DNA of 64,000 nt from the NCBI RefSeq assembly GCF_010093815.1, contig NW_022985557.1, positions 372,001-436,000 on the forward strand, written 5' to 3'. Source of the stretch: Pseudovirgaria hyperparasitica. Its lineage: Eukaryota; Ascomycota; Dothideomycetes; Acrospermales; Acrospermaceae. Positions 1-13,010 of this stretch are shown here, piece after piece. The notes below the pieces were generated by a model. It was not told where the DNA came from, ran no database searches, and worked only from the letters and a program-made list of their open reading frames with translations. The position numbers were made by a program, and so were the translations under genes. The stretch's first letter is position 1, and each line of letters opens with the position of its first letter.

Positions 1-1676
1 CTAGGTAGACGCGACTATACCTATAACCGCCTACGTCCCCTAGTGTATCTATAGATAAGCTAATAAATTCTAATAGTTTATTTATACTAAGACCTGCTAT
101 ATCGCGTATTTTTATACCCTTAATATTTAATAGCGTCGTGCTATTCTACATGGCCGTTATTAGTACTAGGGTAACCCGAGTATAATCGCGGATAAGGACT
201 ATAGGTATACATATATAACACGGCGGCACGGCTACCTTAGGAGATATAGATACTAGTAGTCCGACGGTCGAATAACTAGGTTAGCTAGATATATTAGGCG
301 GGTTTATAGGGTATATATAATATCACGACGGCTCGTCTAGCCTGGGGTATCGTTTTAACGTATATGATAGTATTTAGCCAACCGCCGCCAGTTACGCGTA
401 AATACTAAGAATATAGTATTAAGTTAACACATGGCATCTACCCGTGAAATAGTATAACTACTATTAATGAATATATATTTATCCGCGACCGTCTATAGGT
501 AACGCTCTCGTTTTATATGGTGGTCCTTTACTTCCTTACTACGTAGGTTTAGTAATAGGCTAGTAAATTCCTCCTAAATCAACTCTTCTATGTATACCCG
601 AAGTTTCTACCTATCAGACGCTCTGAATATATGAAGTAGGTCGAGACTCGCTTCTACTCGGCTATTTATTCGCGGCTGGCCGGACGTAGCCATAGGTAGA
701 CGGAATAGGGAATAGTATATATTACTAGGGTAATAGAGAGACGAGATATATATACTATATAATAGGCGTAGGTATAACACGTACGTTACGGCTACATTAA
801 CGCGAGTAGTCCGCATGGTTTTTGGTAATAACTCGTTAATTTAATGGAGGCGGGGAAATATACGGCCGGTATCCGATCCCGTACTAATATAGGGCACGTG
901 AAATAACGACGTTAAATATATAATACTCTATATATAACGTTAAGTTTACCGGGCGATAGCCCTACTCCGGTAATACTATCTATATATAATAAAAGAGTAG
1001 CGTAGTATATAGACACGATAGGATAGTAGACCGTCTTTATAACTACGTGGATCTACCGCTAAAGAGAAATACTATAAGATCTAGTATATACTATTATAAA
1101 TATACTATTATCTATTATATTCAGGTATGCTAACTCGGCGTACGCGAAATATAGATAACCGCTAACCCGTTATAGTTCGCTATCGTTCGAAGCCTAACGA
1201 GTAGAACCAAGGAATAAATAGTAGAAATAGTTAGATATAAGAGTTTTTAGCGATTAGGGGATAGTCTAGGTAGCTTAAGGGAAGGATAGAGGACCTCCGC
1301 GAAGCATATACTCATACGATATTAATATACGAATATTTAAGAGAAGTACGTAATACTAACTATCATCTCTATAATAGGTCGTTATCGATTAGTACTATCG
1401 TTAAGAAGAGATAGACGAGCGTGACGACGAATAATCGTAGTAGCGAACCCTTATATTAAACACGAATAATACGACGCATTAGTACGGTATATTTATCTAT
1501 TACGAGAACGTATATCTAGTTACCGTAGTTTCTAACAGTCTATATAAGAACGCATACATTGATAATACAGCGATATAAGTCTAACTACACTTATAAGGCT
1601 AGGGAAAGAATAAAGAAAGAGGAGGAGAAATATTAGGAGGGGGAGATACTTAAGGAAGACGTTTCCCTGGTAAGAG

Positions 1677-1824
1677 CGTTATATACCCGGTATATACTTA
1701 TTCACACTTATTTACATAGACTCGTTATATACCCGGCACTTATTCATTAACAGACTCGTCACGTACCTAATACTTACTTAACCATAGACTCGTTATATAC
1801 CCGACATCTAACGAGGCATAAACG
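1677..1824. repeat. Imperfect ~34-bp tandem repeat (about 4 copies)
   Basis: A motif beginning cgttatatacccg recurs at 1677, 1723 and 1791, with a diverged copy (cgtcacgtaccta) at 1757. Spacing is 46, 34 and 34 bp, and each unit ends in a shared -agact or -tagact. It lies downstream of the Plavaka transposase core in that element's orientation. It could be a subterminal repeat array of the kind CACTA-type elements carry, or an unrelated minisatellite. Confidence 0.6.
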
Positions 1825-2949
1825 CGAATAACGAAAACATTAGGATCGGGTACGAGCTAGGTCTAGTAGGCCTAGAGACATAGTTCGGATTTTAGGGTAT
1901 TAATGTATATAATCTATCTATATTAGGTTAATGCTATCTACGTCTGGTTCTACCCGTAAATAAGGATCCTTTAAGTTCTATATGCCCCTTTTAGAGGCGT
2001 GGAGTTTTTATACTAGCTAGTAATTATTAGGTAATAAGGAGGTGCATCCCTAGATACTCCTTAGCTGAAATTATAGATAGTTATTAAATATAAGCCTTTT
2101 ATAGAACCGATCGTAATAAACCACGATCATTCCTTAGAGATATCCTAGTATAGGATACGACTATCGAGTGCTACTATGTATAAACTATAACTTCTGCTAT
2201 ATGCCGGCATATGCCGGTATACTACGGTAGGCGGCGGTAGATAGCGATAGACTTACGACACGCGCCCGTGTTTTAACGCTATGGTCACGTTTCGTCTATT
2301 CATAGCCTAGAAGTCTAGGTTATATACCTCGTTATAGATCCCCTAATCACTATACGTGTTTAACTAGAATAAACTATCCGTAATTAACTAACGCGATATA
2401 ACCTATATAGGGCGTAGGATATGCTCTAGCTCGTAGACACGGAACCTATCCATCGTACGAGTCTTATTACTAGACCTTTAACCCGCTATATATAATGGTA
2501 TAAGGCTACTAATGGTGTCGACATTGCCTCTACCCGAGTTATTAAGTAGTTTAACTAATATACCTAGGAATCGCGCCGCTATACTACTAGTTACGTTAAT
2601 ACTCTCCGTATCGTATACCTCTAGAAATATATAGACTTTACTAACCCGCTTCCCGTTAAGGTGGTTACTACCCTTATTAAACTTCTATACCATTATATAA
2701 TCCTCCCTGGCCTTACTACTCTTTTACTAGTTACGGGTATATCTTATCTAAATCGGGTCGAAGGCCTCTATAGATATGTCTCTATCTAGTTGTATCGGTA
2801 TATATATGGTCTCGTATATATAGATAGGAAGGACCCGTGCCTACGAAGGGTCCTTTTTAATATGTTCGATATTCGTACCTTTTAATATATTATCCCCGAT
2901 AAGCCGATTACGATAGTTGCGTATAAAGGGTATAACCGCATCGAGTAAT

Positions 2950-4800
2950 ATAAAACTACCACTATACACGTTGTAGAGGTCGCTAACGATAGTCTAGTGG
3001 AACGTAGATAGTCTATGGCTCTATAAGACGTAGAGTATATGTTTACTCCGGCGTGGCTCCTTTAGAATACGCCGCTAGCCGACTAGCTTACGTGTATTAT
3101 CGAGCTACTCTAGGCCAGGGGCTACTAATATACTAGTACTAGCCGCCACCTCTATACTACTAGAGATTTTAGTATTTATCGTACGTGTATCTACTACTAG
3201 CATCTACTATAGAAACGTCTCCCTCTTATTTAAACCTTAATATAATTCCTTTACTACGATATAAGATTACTCTAGTAGCTCTACTAACATTAGATATAAC
3301 GAACTATGGTATTTAATAGTATCAACCAGGTGCGATAATACATGGAACTTCGGAAAGTTAAAATAATTATCCTCCGATTTATCTCCACGATATAGTATAA
3401 ACTAGTATTTCAGGTCGTCTAAGTATAATATAGCCTCTTCTAAGTATACTAGTGTCTGTGTATTATGCGTATGGTACGCTGCTAACATGTATATATTAAT
3501 AACCGCCCGTACTACGCTTAGGAAGTGTCGATTATGATATAGGAGCGGTTTAAACGCGACTATGAACACTACTAGCATACGCTTAAATATCGCCCCCGTC
3601 TATTATGTTACTAAAGTTATATACGTGAGTGGGTTATAACGACCGAATGCCCTAATAGACGCGAATCGCTTATCAATCGCCTTCTTTACTCGTTCTATAG
3701 GGGGTATACTAGTAAACACACCCTTTAACTTATGTCCCGTACGCTCTTAATTAATAATATATAAGACTATTCAATTAAACGTGTGTTCTAATATACCCTT
3801 ATATAGTTAATATAGAATATCCGGAGCGACCGCGCGGTGTATATTGACTCTAGTAAGTGACCAGGCGAAATTATCCAATGGCTCTATCTACCTACTAGAA
3901 TACCGACTCTTAACCGATTAGCGAATATAATGGCCCTATACTACTAGCGCGAAAGATGTCGACGAAAACGATGAGATACTAGGTACACTCGTCCTATTAT
4001 CTATCTTACTACTAGTGTACTCGCCACCGTGGCTATTAGTTATTAACACGCGATGTATACGGTAAACCTATTCCTATAACGACGAGTGTATACGGAACTC
4101 CTATATACTAGTAATGGCTTCTCGTAGATACTATCGTCTGTTACTAGGGACTATATATATTAGATATATATACTAATGGGATACACCCGTAATAAGCACC
4201 TGCTCCGGAAAATCTATAATATATAAAGCTAAACGCGGATAGCACTTACGCGAGCTACTATCGGTATATAATACTAATACTCTAGTACTCTATATAGCCT
4301 ATAACGCTATATAATAATTAGTATAGTTAACGACTCTATCATGGGCGGATATACGGGCTAGAACTTTACTTATAACCTAATGGAACATAAAGCGATTCGC
4401 TACCATTTCTAGCTTAACTACTAGTAATAGAGTAAGTAGTAGAAATAATAGTAGACTTCTAGATAAGCGGACGTTTAGTAGTAGATTATAAATAGATAGA
4501 TAGACTGGCCATGCTACTCTATTACTACCATAGTTAGTAAGGTTTATCTTATCTAAAGATAAAATAATAGGGACGATGACGGCACTATCCGGAATAGTAG
4601 CGTGTATATCCTACTAACCATCTACTATATAGGCTTTACTATATACCCGGTCGCCTAAACTAGTAAATTATCGTACCGGCTTAAACATAAGCTTACTAGC
4701 GAACGGTTAGTATCTAAGGAGGAATTCTACTAACGTAAGCGGATCCCTATACTAGTATTTAACTATAGTAGTGCCGAATATATTATAGCTACGCTACTAA
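2950..4800 (-). mobile_element. Plavaka-type (CACTA superfamily) transposase remnant
   Basis: Read on the minus strand in one frame, with scattered stops, the segment shows a run of landmarks known from fungal Plavaka transposases. In N-to-C order they are YRDPLTLVEFLL and PFASKLMFKPVR near 4750-4680, VIVPIILSLDKINLTNYG and AWPVYLSIYN near 4580-4490, FAWSLTRVNIHRAVAPDILY near 3875-3815, NFPKFHVLSHLVDTIKYH at 3359-3306, and an NKRE motif near 3230. The codons checked at 4799, 4559, 3863 and 3359 are all in the same register, so about 1.5 kb at least has suffered stops but no net indel. Plavaka proteins are cut-and-paste transposases about 1000 residues long. The element probably extends well beyond these limits on both sides, but I found no terminal inverted repeats. 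Confidence 0.85.
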
Positions 4801-7800
4801 CTTTCGTGCGGTATCCCTTTAGGGTAGTATAATAACTACTTACGTACGATATTAGATTTTAGTATAAAAAGGTTAGAGGGTATAGCGGAAGTCTATTTAA
4901 GGATAGTAGTTAATTCATCGTATACTATATTCGAAATACCGAACCGATTCGTCTATATTATAAGGCGCTCTATAAACTTACTATCGAATTAACCGAATCG
5001 GGCCTACTAAATTAGTTACTACTATAAACCTAGACTATATATACTCACGTCGGATGGATTATCACGTCTACTCTAGTCTACTATAATATATATACCGCTC
5101 TCCTCTTCGAACGTTTTCATTAAATATATAGTACTAGACGCCCTCGTCGCTATGGACATAGTATTTCTACTATATATATTAGACTAATATACTAAATTAG
5201 TACCATGGCCACTAGTAACGCCGTCTATAGATTCTAGGTCTAAAATAGGATTAGGGAAAATAGTAGTATCTTTATATAGGGTAATATTAGTAGTAGAAGT
5301 ACCTAATTCTATAGACTCGGACTCCTAATTAACGCTCGACGGCTAAATACTAATAGAGCGAACTAAAGAGTTCTATCGACTAATATAACTATGAGTACTA
5401 AAGCCGCGCCGTGACCCGGTCGATGGTGGTAGCCACGGGCCTAATAGTTATAATAATAATGGCGATGCGGTAAGCCGTGCTCGTCTATACGGTTCCGAGT
5501 TATAGTGCCTACGGATTATATGGTATATACTACTAATCTTTCTACCATAGTATTAGTAGGAGACTACGGCCCGTGGTATCTCGAGGTATAGTTACTATAA
5601 AGGAAAAATACTATAGTATAATTATTAGTGGATGGTAATGATATAGTATACGGCGGATATTCTAGGCGTATACTAGAAGAAGTTAGGTGTAAGCCCGTCG
5701 AAAGCCCGATATATACCTACTAACCCCCGACTTCTACCTGGCTCTTAGCCCCTTAATTCCTACACACGCTTGCTTAAAATTATTAATAATAACGCGTAAG
5801 CATCACGCGTCTATAAAAACACTATATTAGTCTACGCCTAAACCTTTATTATGTCTACTAGCTAGTTATTATCCCGCTATCTAATATTATCGCCTAGTAG
5901 GTCACCGACCTATTACCAATGAAAATATCTACTAATCTCTTATATATCTTCTCTATAGGACCTCTAACACGGAAGACGGTTAAGGGACTATCTAGCTACT
6001 GTGGCGGTAATACTAATAGAAGATAATCTAGTAACTATAGTAAACTAAACGGGATAGATAAACGAAGATACGATATAACGTAGACACGTATTAGCATTAA
6101 TAATAGAGACTTACACGACAGCCATTAACATAAAAAACGTGTATATATATATCTAGCTTATCTCGACGCGTTCGTTTATCTACTAATAACCTAGTAGTCT
6201 AGGTATACCGGTAGCGAATATAGTAGTAACGCCCTATATAGCTTAGACGTCACGGTAACATTCTACCGTAATAGTGACCGGGGATATAACGGCCTTACGT
6301 CCTCTCCTCTACCGTATTAGCTATCTAGCTCGATAGAAGAAGATAGAGAAATAGTAGTAGAGAGGGAACTAACTATCCGTGAAAAGAGGCGGTCCTATAG
6401 AGATAGTCTCTAGCCTTACGAACGAGACCGGTACCTTATAATAATAGAGATTTCGATCGCTATGACGTTTTTAGACCGGTTACCACCGGTATTCGATCGC
6501 CTTAATATATGGCTAGATAGTAGCCTAGATAGTTTTAGGATACTAGTATAATCGGCCTAGATAGCCGCCGGAGATATTAATCTTAGTGGCTACTACCTTA
6601 ATTATAATTTATAAAACATACCTCCCGCCTATATTATTACGCTAGTAAAGGAAGATATAATGGACTTCTATTACTAACTCCTCTCTAGAGTTAGGTAGAT
6701 AGTATCCGAATACTAGGACTAGGAGATAGCCGAGAAGAGAAAAGCTAGTATAAGTAACCTAATATATAATAACGCGTATATAGAAGTAAAGGTATGTTAC
6801 TTACGTCGTGTTAGATATATTACTAATTATTAGTATAATACTAGCGTAACTTAGAAAATATTCGTAGGGCTAGTAGTAATTAAGGCTCTAAAGTTAGTTC
6901 TACTATAGTCCCTGAGATTCCTTAGATCGAAGGAGTACTATAGTAGTATGTTCTAACCGATCCCACCATCCACGATTACCATTATATATATTATAATAAG
7001 GCATGCCCTTAACGAATATAGTAGCGGGCAGGCGCCGAACTCGTCCTTCGGTCGCTATAGATTCGCACGCTCTCCACTAATACTAGGTATATATATATAC
7101 CTTTATCTAATCGCGTGCTAAATTATATAGAGGAATAGCGAGCGCTAAGCCTAATATGGTCGAACCAGGCGCCCTACCGCATCGACTATATTCAAAAATC
7201 GCTAATAGTATTAGTATTTATAGTACTAACACTAATTAACCCGGACACTATATATATGAACCCATATAAAGATAACCTAGATGACTTCTCTAAAGTAGAT
7301 ATAGATGACTTAGACGAGAGCGAGGAGTCTAAGCTATCGGGTAATATAAGTATATACTAAAGTTATAGAGACTATATAGATACTAACTACTACGAAAAGG
7401 ATAAGTCGGATACTCTAAACTAGTTGGATGAGTGCCTCGAATCATCTCATACGCTATTAGATATAGGTGAGAGTTCTACACCACTAGTAGTGGCTACGGA
7501 TAAGATTATACTATCTCGGGTATTAAGTATAGACCCGCTCTAAGTAACCGCGGGAACGGTAAATAATAGTATATATACGTGTAGTATGAATGAGTCTATT
7601 ACTAACTTATTATCCCTAGTTATAGCTACCTTAACTAGTAGTCTATCTACCCCGACTAATGCTTAAATTAAAATAAAGTTAGATGGTGGCGGACGTTTAA
7701 GTCGGGTCTTTAACCTATATATAAAGAGTGTACACTTTCAAGAGAAGTCGGATATTAGTATATAGCTAGGGAACTATATAGACTACCACGAGGCCGAATA

Positions 7801-8212
7801 GATAATATAAGAGAGAATAAAAATAGTAACTAGAAATATAGAGGGAAGTATCTAGTGGGAGAAAAGGTCATTAAAGGTAGTTCTAGATAAGGACACCTTT
7901 TAATAGATAAAGGACACCGCCTAAAGGTAGAAGAAAGGAAGGTCTACTACATTTCATTATAGCTATATAGTCGGAGAGAGCTTAGAATAGTACCATTTAA
8001 TTTAAGTTCCTAGTCTAATTAATTTTTAACCTCTACTCTCTATTATATACTATCTTTCTAGTATTAAATTTAAAGACTATAATTAAATATACTAAAGATA
8101 TAATTTAGAATAATAAGATATATAGAGTTATAGAGATACTTTAGATAAAGATATTACTTTAGAAAAGAGACTTCTATTAAAATAGATAGAGTATATAGAG
8201 TAGATAGAGTAG
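4800..8212. other. Unassigned RIP-mutated sequence left of the gap
   Basis: No protein family could be recognised here. Part of it (about 4.8-6 kb) may be the N-terminal half of the Plavaka element on the minus strand. On the plus strand, 7258-7500 reads as an acidic stretch that begins like a start codon followed by many Asp, Glu and Ser codons, then decays. The last 200 bases before the gap (about 8010-8212) are different again: almost no CpG and nearly all A/T, so they may be a separate insertion or an older patch. Confidence 0.5.
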
Positions 8213-8512
8213 NNNNNNNNNNNNNNNNNNNNNNNNNNNNNNNNNNNNNNNNNNNNNNNNNNNNNNNNNNNNNNNNNNNNNNNNNNNNNNNNNNNNNNNN
8301 NNNNNNNNNNNNNNNNNNNNNNNNNNNNNNNNNNNNNNNNNNNNNNNNNNNNNNNNNNNNNNNNNNNNNNNNNNNNNNNNNNNNNNNNNNNNNNNNNNNN
8401 NNNNNNNNNNNNNNNNNNNNNNNNNNNNNNNNNNNNNNNNNNNNNNNNNNNNNNNNNNNNNNNNNNNNNNNNNNNNNNNNNNNNNNNNNNNNNNNNNNNN
8501 NNNNNNNNNNNN
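8213..8512. other. Assembly gap (300 N)
   Basis: The gap is a run of 300 N bases inside the repeat block. The round length suggests a scaffolding placeholder, so the true distance is unknown. It separates the CpG-free patch on the left from the LINE on the right. Confidence 0.99.
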
Positions 8513-10984
8513 ATAGATAGTAAGTAGGTCCGCCCGATGGATATAATGGGATGAAAGAATACTTAGGGAGTACTTAGGAGTACTTGGGAGCGCTGTATCT
8601 TTCCTGATGTATATTCCCTCTTCTAGAACCCGTAGACCTATTAGATATTAACGGCACGGAATACCCGGAAGCCGTGAGTATCCCTAGGGAAATTATAGAC
8701 GATAATATACTTAGCGCTATTAAGATACTCCCGAACGATAAAGCGCCTAGGCTAGACGGAATTCCGAATTAATACCTTAAGAGGACCATATAGACGACCT
8801 TACTAATTATAGGCCATATATTCCGAGCGTGCGCCCGTATAGGATACTACCTATAGAGCTTCCGAACTATATATATAGTTATACTCCTAAAACTAGGGAA
8901 GAGTCTAAACACGCCGAAGGGATGGAGGCCGATTACCCTTCTTTTCTACCTTAGTAAGGTACTAGAAGCTACGATTACTAAGAAGATAAGTATAGTAGTA
9001 TAGGTATACGGCCTTCTCCTAGTAAACCAGAAGGCGAAGGTAGAAAGCTCCCTAATTATAGCTATTTAACACATCCTCAAGGTTATCTAGACTATATAGA
9101 AATAAGAACAAGTCATCACGCTACTCTCCCTAGATATAGTAGGGGCATTTAATAAGGTAAACCATATAAGACTTATCTATAACCTCCGGATAAGGCGAAT
9201 ACCTAAGTAGATTATACGATTTATATAGTCCTTCCTCGCGTAAAGGACTACTTAAATATATATCCCCGGATACCGAAGTAAATATAAGGAGATAGTATAC
9301 GGTATCCCGTAAGGGAGTACTATCTCCCCGATCCTCTTCCTCTTCTTTATAGTAGATCTTCTTTAGAGAATAGAATATATAGAGGTAGTCGGATACGCGG
9401 ATAATATATACCTCCTCACGGTCGATAGTAGTACTAGTAGAACATGTACACGACTCGAACGAGACCATAAGAAATATATCTAGTAGATAAAGCGCCACGG
9501 AGTAAAATTCGCACCTAAAAAATACTAGCTTATATACTTTATTAACTACTATAGAGGATAGGCTACTAGGGAGGGGGCACGTCGCCCCTAAATCGACGCC
9601 TTTATAGAACTACTAGCATAGAGTATACACGTACTCGGCGTTATAATCGATAATAAGCTAAAATAGAGACCATAGATAGCATACGCCGTCTCTAGAGCCC
9701 TCTAGGTAGAAACCGCTATATACCGGATTACGGTATCCACGTAGGGAATAGCCCGGGATAAGGCGAGATAGCTATACGTCTCCCTAGTACGCCTAGCCTT
9801 TATATATAGATATAAGTGCTAGTATACGGCCCTTATATAAGCTCGGCGGGTAAAGCTTAAGTCCATATAAAACCGTATACTCCGCCTTATCTCCGGTGTA
9901 TATAAAGCTACTAACACGACGCTTCTCTAACGCGAGATAAATATAATAAGTATATAGAACTTCTACTAGATATAGAGACTTATATACTTTACTAAATAAT
10001 AAGTATAAGAACGTAGAGAAGATAGGGTATATACCTTTACCGTACTACGTACACGTATCCACGTGTATTACTAGGCCCTCTCTACTATAGGATAAACTCG
10101 AGTATAATATAAATACTATATAGAGGCGGACTCGAGCTAGACTATATAGAAGGTTTAAAATAACCCGGATACTATCCTAAGCTAATAGAGCCCTAAGGAG
10201 CTTAGCCACGTTATACGGTTATAGATCTAGGATAAATAGAGGGAGGTACTTAAAGCCTAGTAGGCCTCCTAATAGAATAGATATCTAGAATAGATCTAAG
10301 GGCCTTAGAAGGAACTAAGTAAATAGATGTATAAAGGGCTAACGAAGGCCTAAGTATCTATACTCCTCTAAGCCCGAATAGGCGCTATAGATCTTCTATA
10401 TTACCTCTACTAGAGAGGCTTTCTAGATATATCTCCCTAGTGCGAGGACTACGGCTAGAGAGGTATAATATACTACTACCTCGCGACGTACTCTAGCCTC
10501 TATACCCTAAGATAAGCCCTTATCCGTATAACGAGGACCTCTAATATCACGCGATAGCTTAATAAGTACCCTAAGGATATCGCCTAATAGATGCTCGTAT
10601 ACCTTCCTCTCCCCTAGTTCTAGTAGACCTATATATATATACTAGAAGAAGCTAGATATATACTAGAAGAACCCCGGTATACGTCGGAAGAACCCCGGGA
10701 GAACCGCGATTATTAGTTAAGGGTAGCCCTTAACTAATAATCTCCGCACCTACACGTGCTACCTAAGGGTAAACTATTATAATATAGGCTATAGACCTAT
10801 AGATAGCCCCTAGGGCTATATATATATAAGAACGAGAGGATAGATAGAGCGTAGTCATGGATATAAGGGAGTTTTTCCTATTCGTAGGTTTCTTCTTATA
10901 TAGTAGCTTAGACTAGAGGAGGCATACGCCTATAGAGTGGTACTCTACCTAGTTTACTAATATTATTATTATTATTATTATTAT
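8513..10984 (+). mobile_element. Tad1-like LINE (non-LTR retrotransposon), 5'-incomplete and RIP-mutated
   Basis: Frame 1 of the plus strand carries the reverse-transcriptase landmarks of fungal Tad1-clade LINEs. They are LPNDKAP near 8730 followed by DGIPN, GWRPITLLFYLSKVLEA near 8925, LLSLDIVGAFNKVNHIRL at 9121, GIP*GSTISPILFLF at 9301 and GYADNIYLLT near 9391. Further on are KRHGVKFAPKKY near 9487 and VLGVIIDNKL near 9631. The frame is kept from 8701 to 9670 with stops only. The catalytic YADD box reads YADN and the usual Gln of GIPQGS is a stop, both explained by RIP transitions. The 3' part (10.0-10.95 kb) shows no recognisable RNase H. The copy ends in an (ATT)n tract. The 5' end is lost in the gap. 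Confidence 0.88.
10959..10984 (+). repeat. (ATT)n tract at the LINE 3' end
   Basis: About eight uninterrupted ATT units follow the LINE body. Simple-repeat tails are known at the 3' ends of fungal LINEs, so this most likely marks the 3' terminus of the element rather than an independent microsatellite. Confidence 0.7.
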
Positions 10985-11850
10985 CCTTATCTAGTTATCT
11001 TTATTATAAGATTAAACGCGTGTTAATAGAGCTATAGGTATACGCTATTACTACTAGTATTACTAGAGTCTCTATTAAGGATCCTTCTATAGATATAATA
11101 AAGTAACTTATATCTAAACTCTATAAGAGAAAGTTAGTAAAGAAGATAGGTATATCTAGATAAGTCGATCTCGCTACCCTTACTAAGTAACTCTAGACTT
11201 AGAAGGTTTAAGTAGCGATTAATAAGCTTTAGTACTATTAAGAAGATAGAAGAGTAAAGAATAAGGAAAGGGCTAAGCGTTAACGTTTTAATAAGTAGAT
11301 AAGGTAGACTTAACTTTAATAGGCTAGATTTAATCCTATATTCGCATTACGTATACCTCTATACCTACTAGGTATTCTACCGCTCTATACGTTACCGTTA
11401 CCGACTCGTAAGGTTAAGAGTTAACGCCCTCGTCTATTAACGCCGCTAGAGACGATAAATCTAGTACTATATAGTAGCCCTACTTAACTAGAACTTTATT
11501 AGGCTAACGTGGTTTAGTTAGTACTTAAATAGTAATATATAAAGGAAACTTATATAAGGACGAAGGACGGGATTAGGTTACTCCGTAAGTATATAGTTAA
11601 TAACTATTATTAGTATAGGTAGGTTAAAGAGATTACTCGTCCTAGAACTACTTATTATAAGGTAGTAAAGGCGTATAGCGTTCTATTAAGCATAGTATTA
11701 GATACTTATTACTATCTTTATAAGTATAAGGGTAATCTTAAGGTAGTAGAGTAGAAGGAAGTAGCGAAGGCACTCTATGGACTCGCTTCTAGAGCTATAT
11801 AAGGTTTTTAAGTAGAGATACTACGAAGTTTATATTAAATATGTATATAT
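10985..11850 (+). pseudogene. Unassigned RIP-degraded coding remnant
   Basis: One plus-strand frame over about 11270-11820 has a protein-like look once stops are ignored: a Lys/Arg-rich stretch, a Pro/Leu-rich stretch around 11340-11420 and a mixed tail containing RTKDGIRLLRKYIVNNYY near 11560. I do not recognise the family. It is convergent with the Tc1-like transposase that follows and may be a second open reading frame of a transposon. The two could also be unrelated insertions. Confidence 0.35.
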
Positions 11851-11999
11851 ATAAATAAGTATATCTCCTCTCTATAAATATAAGTAAGAATAACATAACG
11901 TTAGTTAGTAAAGAGTACTACTATAAAAAGTTAATTAATATCCCTTACTTCTACCGTAAAACCATACCTTCTACCACGCTTAAACTACTTTAAATCCGT

Positions 12000-13010
12000 G
12001 ATAATACGCTCTCGTAGCGTTTTATTAATATACTATCCGTTAGCCGTATACTTAAAGAAGCGGAGAGCGAACTAATTATAGTAACTATCCTTAAAGGCGT
12101 AGTGTAAGAACTCCTCGAAGTTATATAACTACTTATATATAAATAGATACTACCTTTAAATCCACGCCTTTAGGACTATCTATACTAACTTAATAGGGTT
12201 ATAATTAGGTAAGTAAGGTAGTATATATTAAAGAGTATAACTAGCTATAGTAACTATAGAAGTAACGTTATCGTTAGTATAAAGAGAGAGATTATCTATA
12301 ATAATAACTATAGCCTGATTAGGGTACTTCTCTTATAGGCTAGGGAATAGATATACCTCTAGCTAGTTAATAAACTCTTACTTATTATAGTAACCTTTCT
12401 TAATACTATAGATAACGAAGCTATTAATAGAGATAGTATTATATATACTATATATAGGGCCTCGATTAATCCTTATAAATTACCTAGGAGTCTCTCTATA
12501 AGGAGCTCTATCTTATCTTCTCTATTCTATTTTCTTATTAAAGATAACCTTATTAATAAATATAAGGTAATTAGTAGATAGCTAAGTAATATCCTTATAA
12601 TAGAAACGACGTATAACCTTAGAGCGTTAGGAATAAATACGCTATAGTAGACTCCTAGTCTACTCTCTCTTCTTTAGTTACTTTAAGATAGTAGATAGTA
12701 AGGTTACTATCTCGAGCTCTTTATATATCTATTTTACTATCTTATTAAGGTATAGCTATCCCTCTTAGAGTAGGTACTTAAATAGTAATTCTATTACGTA
12801 ATTACTAAGAATAGTCTTATAACTACGCGTCTTCATAGATAGAGGCTTATTTTACTAGCTATATGTAGTAAGATTATACCTTATACGATTAACTATCGAG
12901 ATAGATACTTAAGACTTCTCTATAGTAATAGTAGAGGGCACGTTATACTTAAGGAGGAAGTTAATTTAGTAATAGATACTCACGTTATATACCTTACTAG
13001 GTAGGTCTAC
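12000..13010 (-). mobile_element. Tc1/mariner-like (DDE_3) transposase remnant
   Basis: Minus-strand translation with stops gives the order typical of fungal Tc1/mariner transposases. First comes a helix-turn-helix part with KELEIVTLLSTILK and RRFYYKDITQLS-like text (about 12800-12580). A NKVIFNKK segment follows near 12545, where the first catalytic Asp-Glu pair should be. Then AIVIIIDN, with the second Asp, lies near 12310, and YLPNYNPIKL, the usual PxYSPxLNPIE box, lies near 12215. The NPIE box reads NPIK, a change expected from RIP. Terminal inverted repeats and a TA target duplication could not be recognised in this TA-rich background, so the element limits are approximate. Confidence 0.8.

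Noticed and set aside
1-8212. LTR-type element as the explanation for the left block
   Set aside because: I found no convincing long direct repeats or retroviral-type polymerase motifs; the readable protein is a DNA transposase.
9130-9498. 122-residue minus-strand frame within the LINE
   Set aside because: Antisense of the reverse-transcriptase domain, not a gene.
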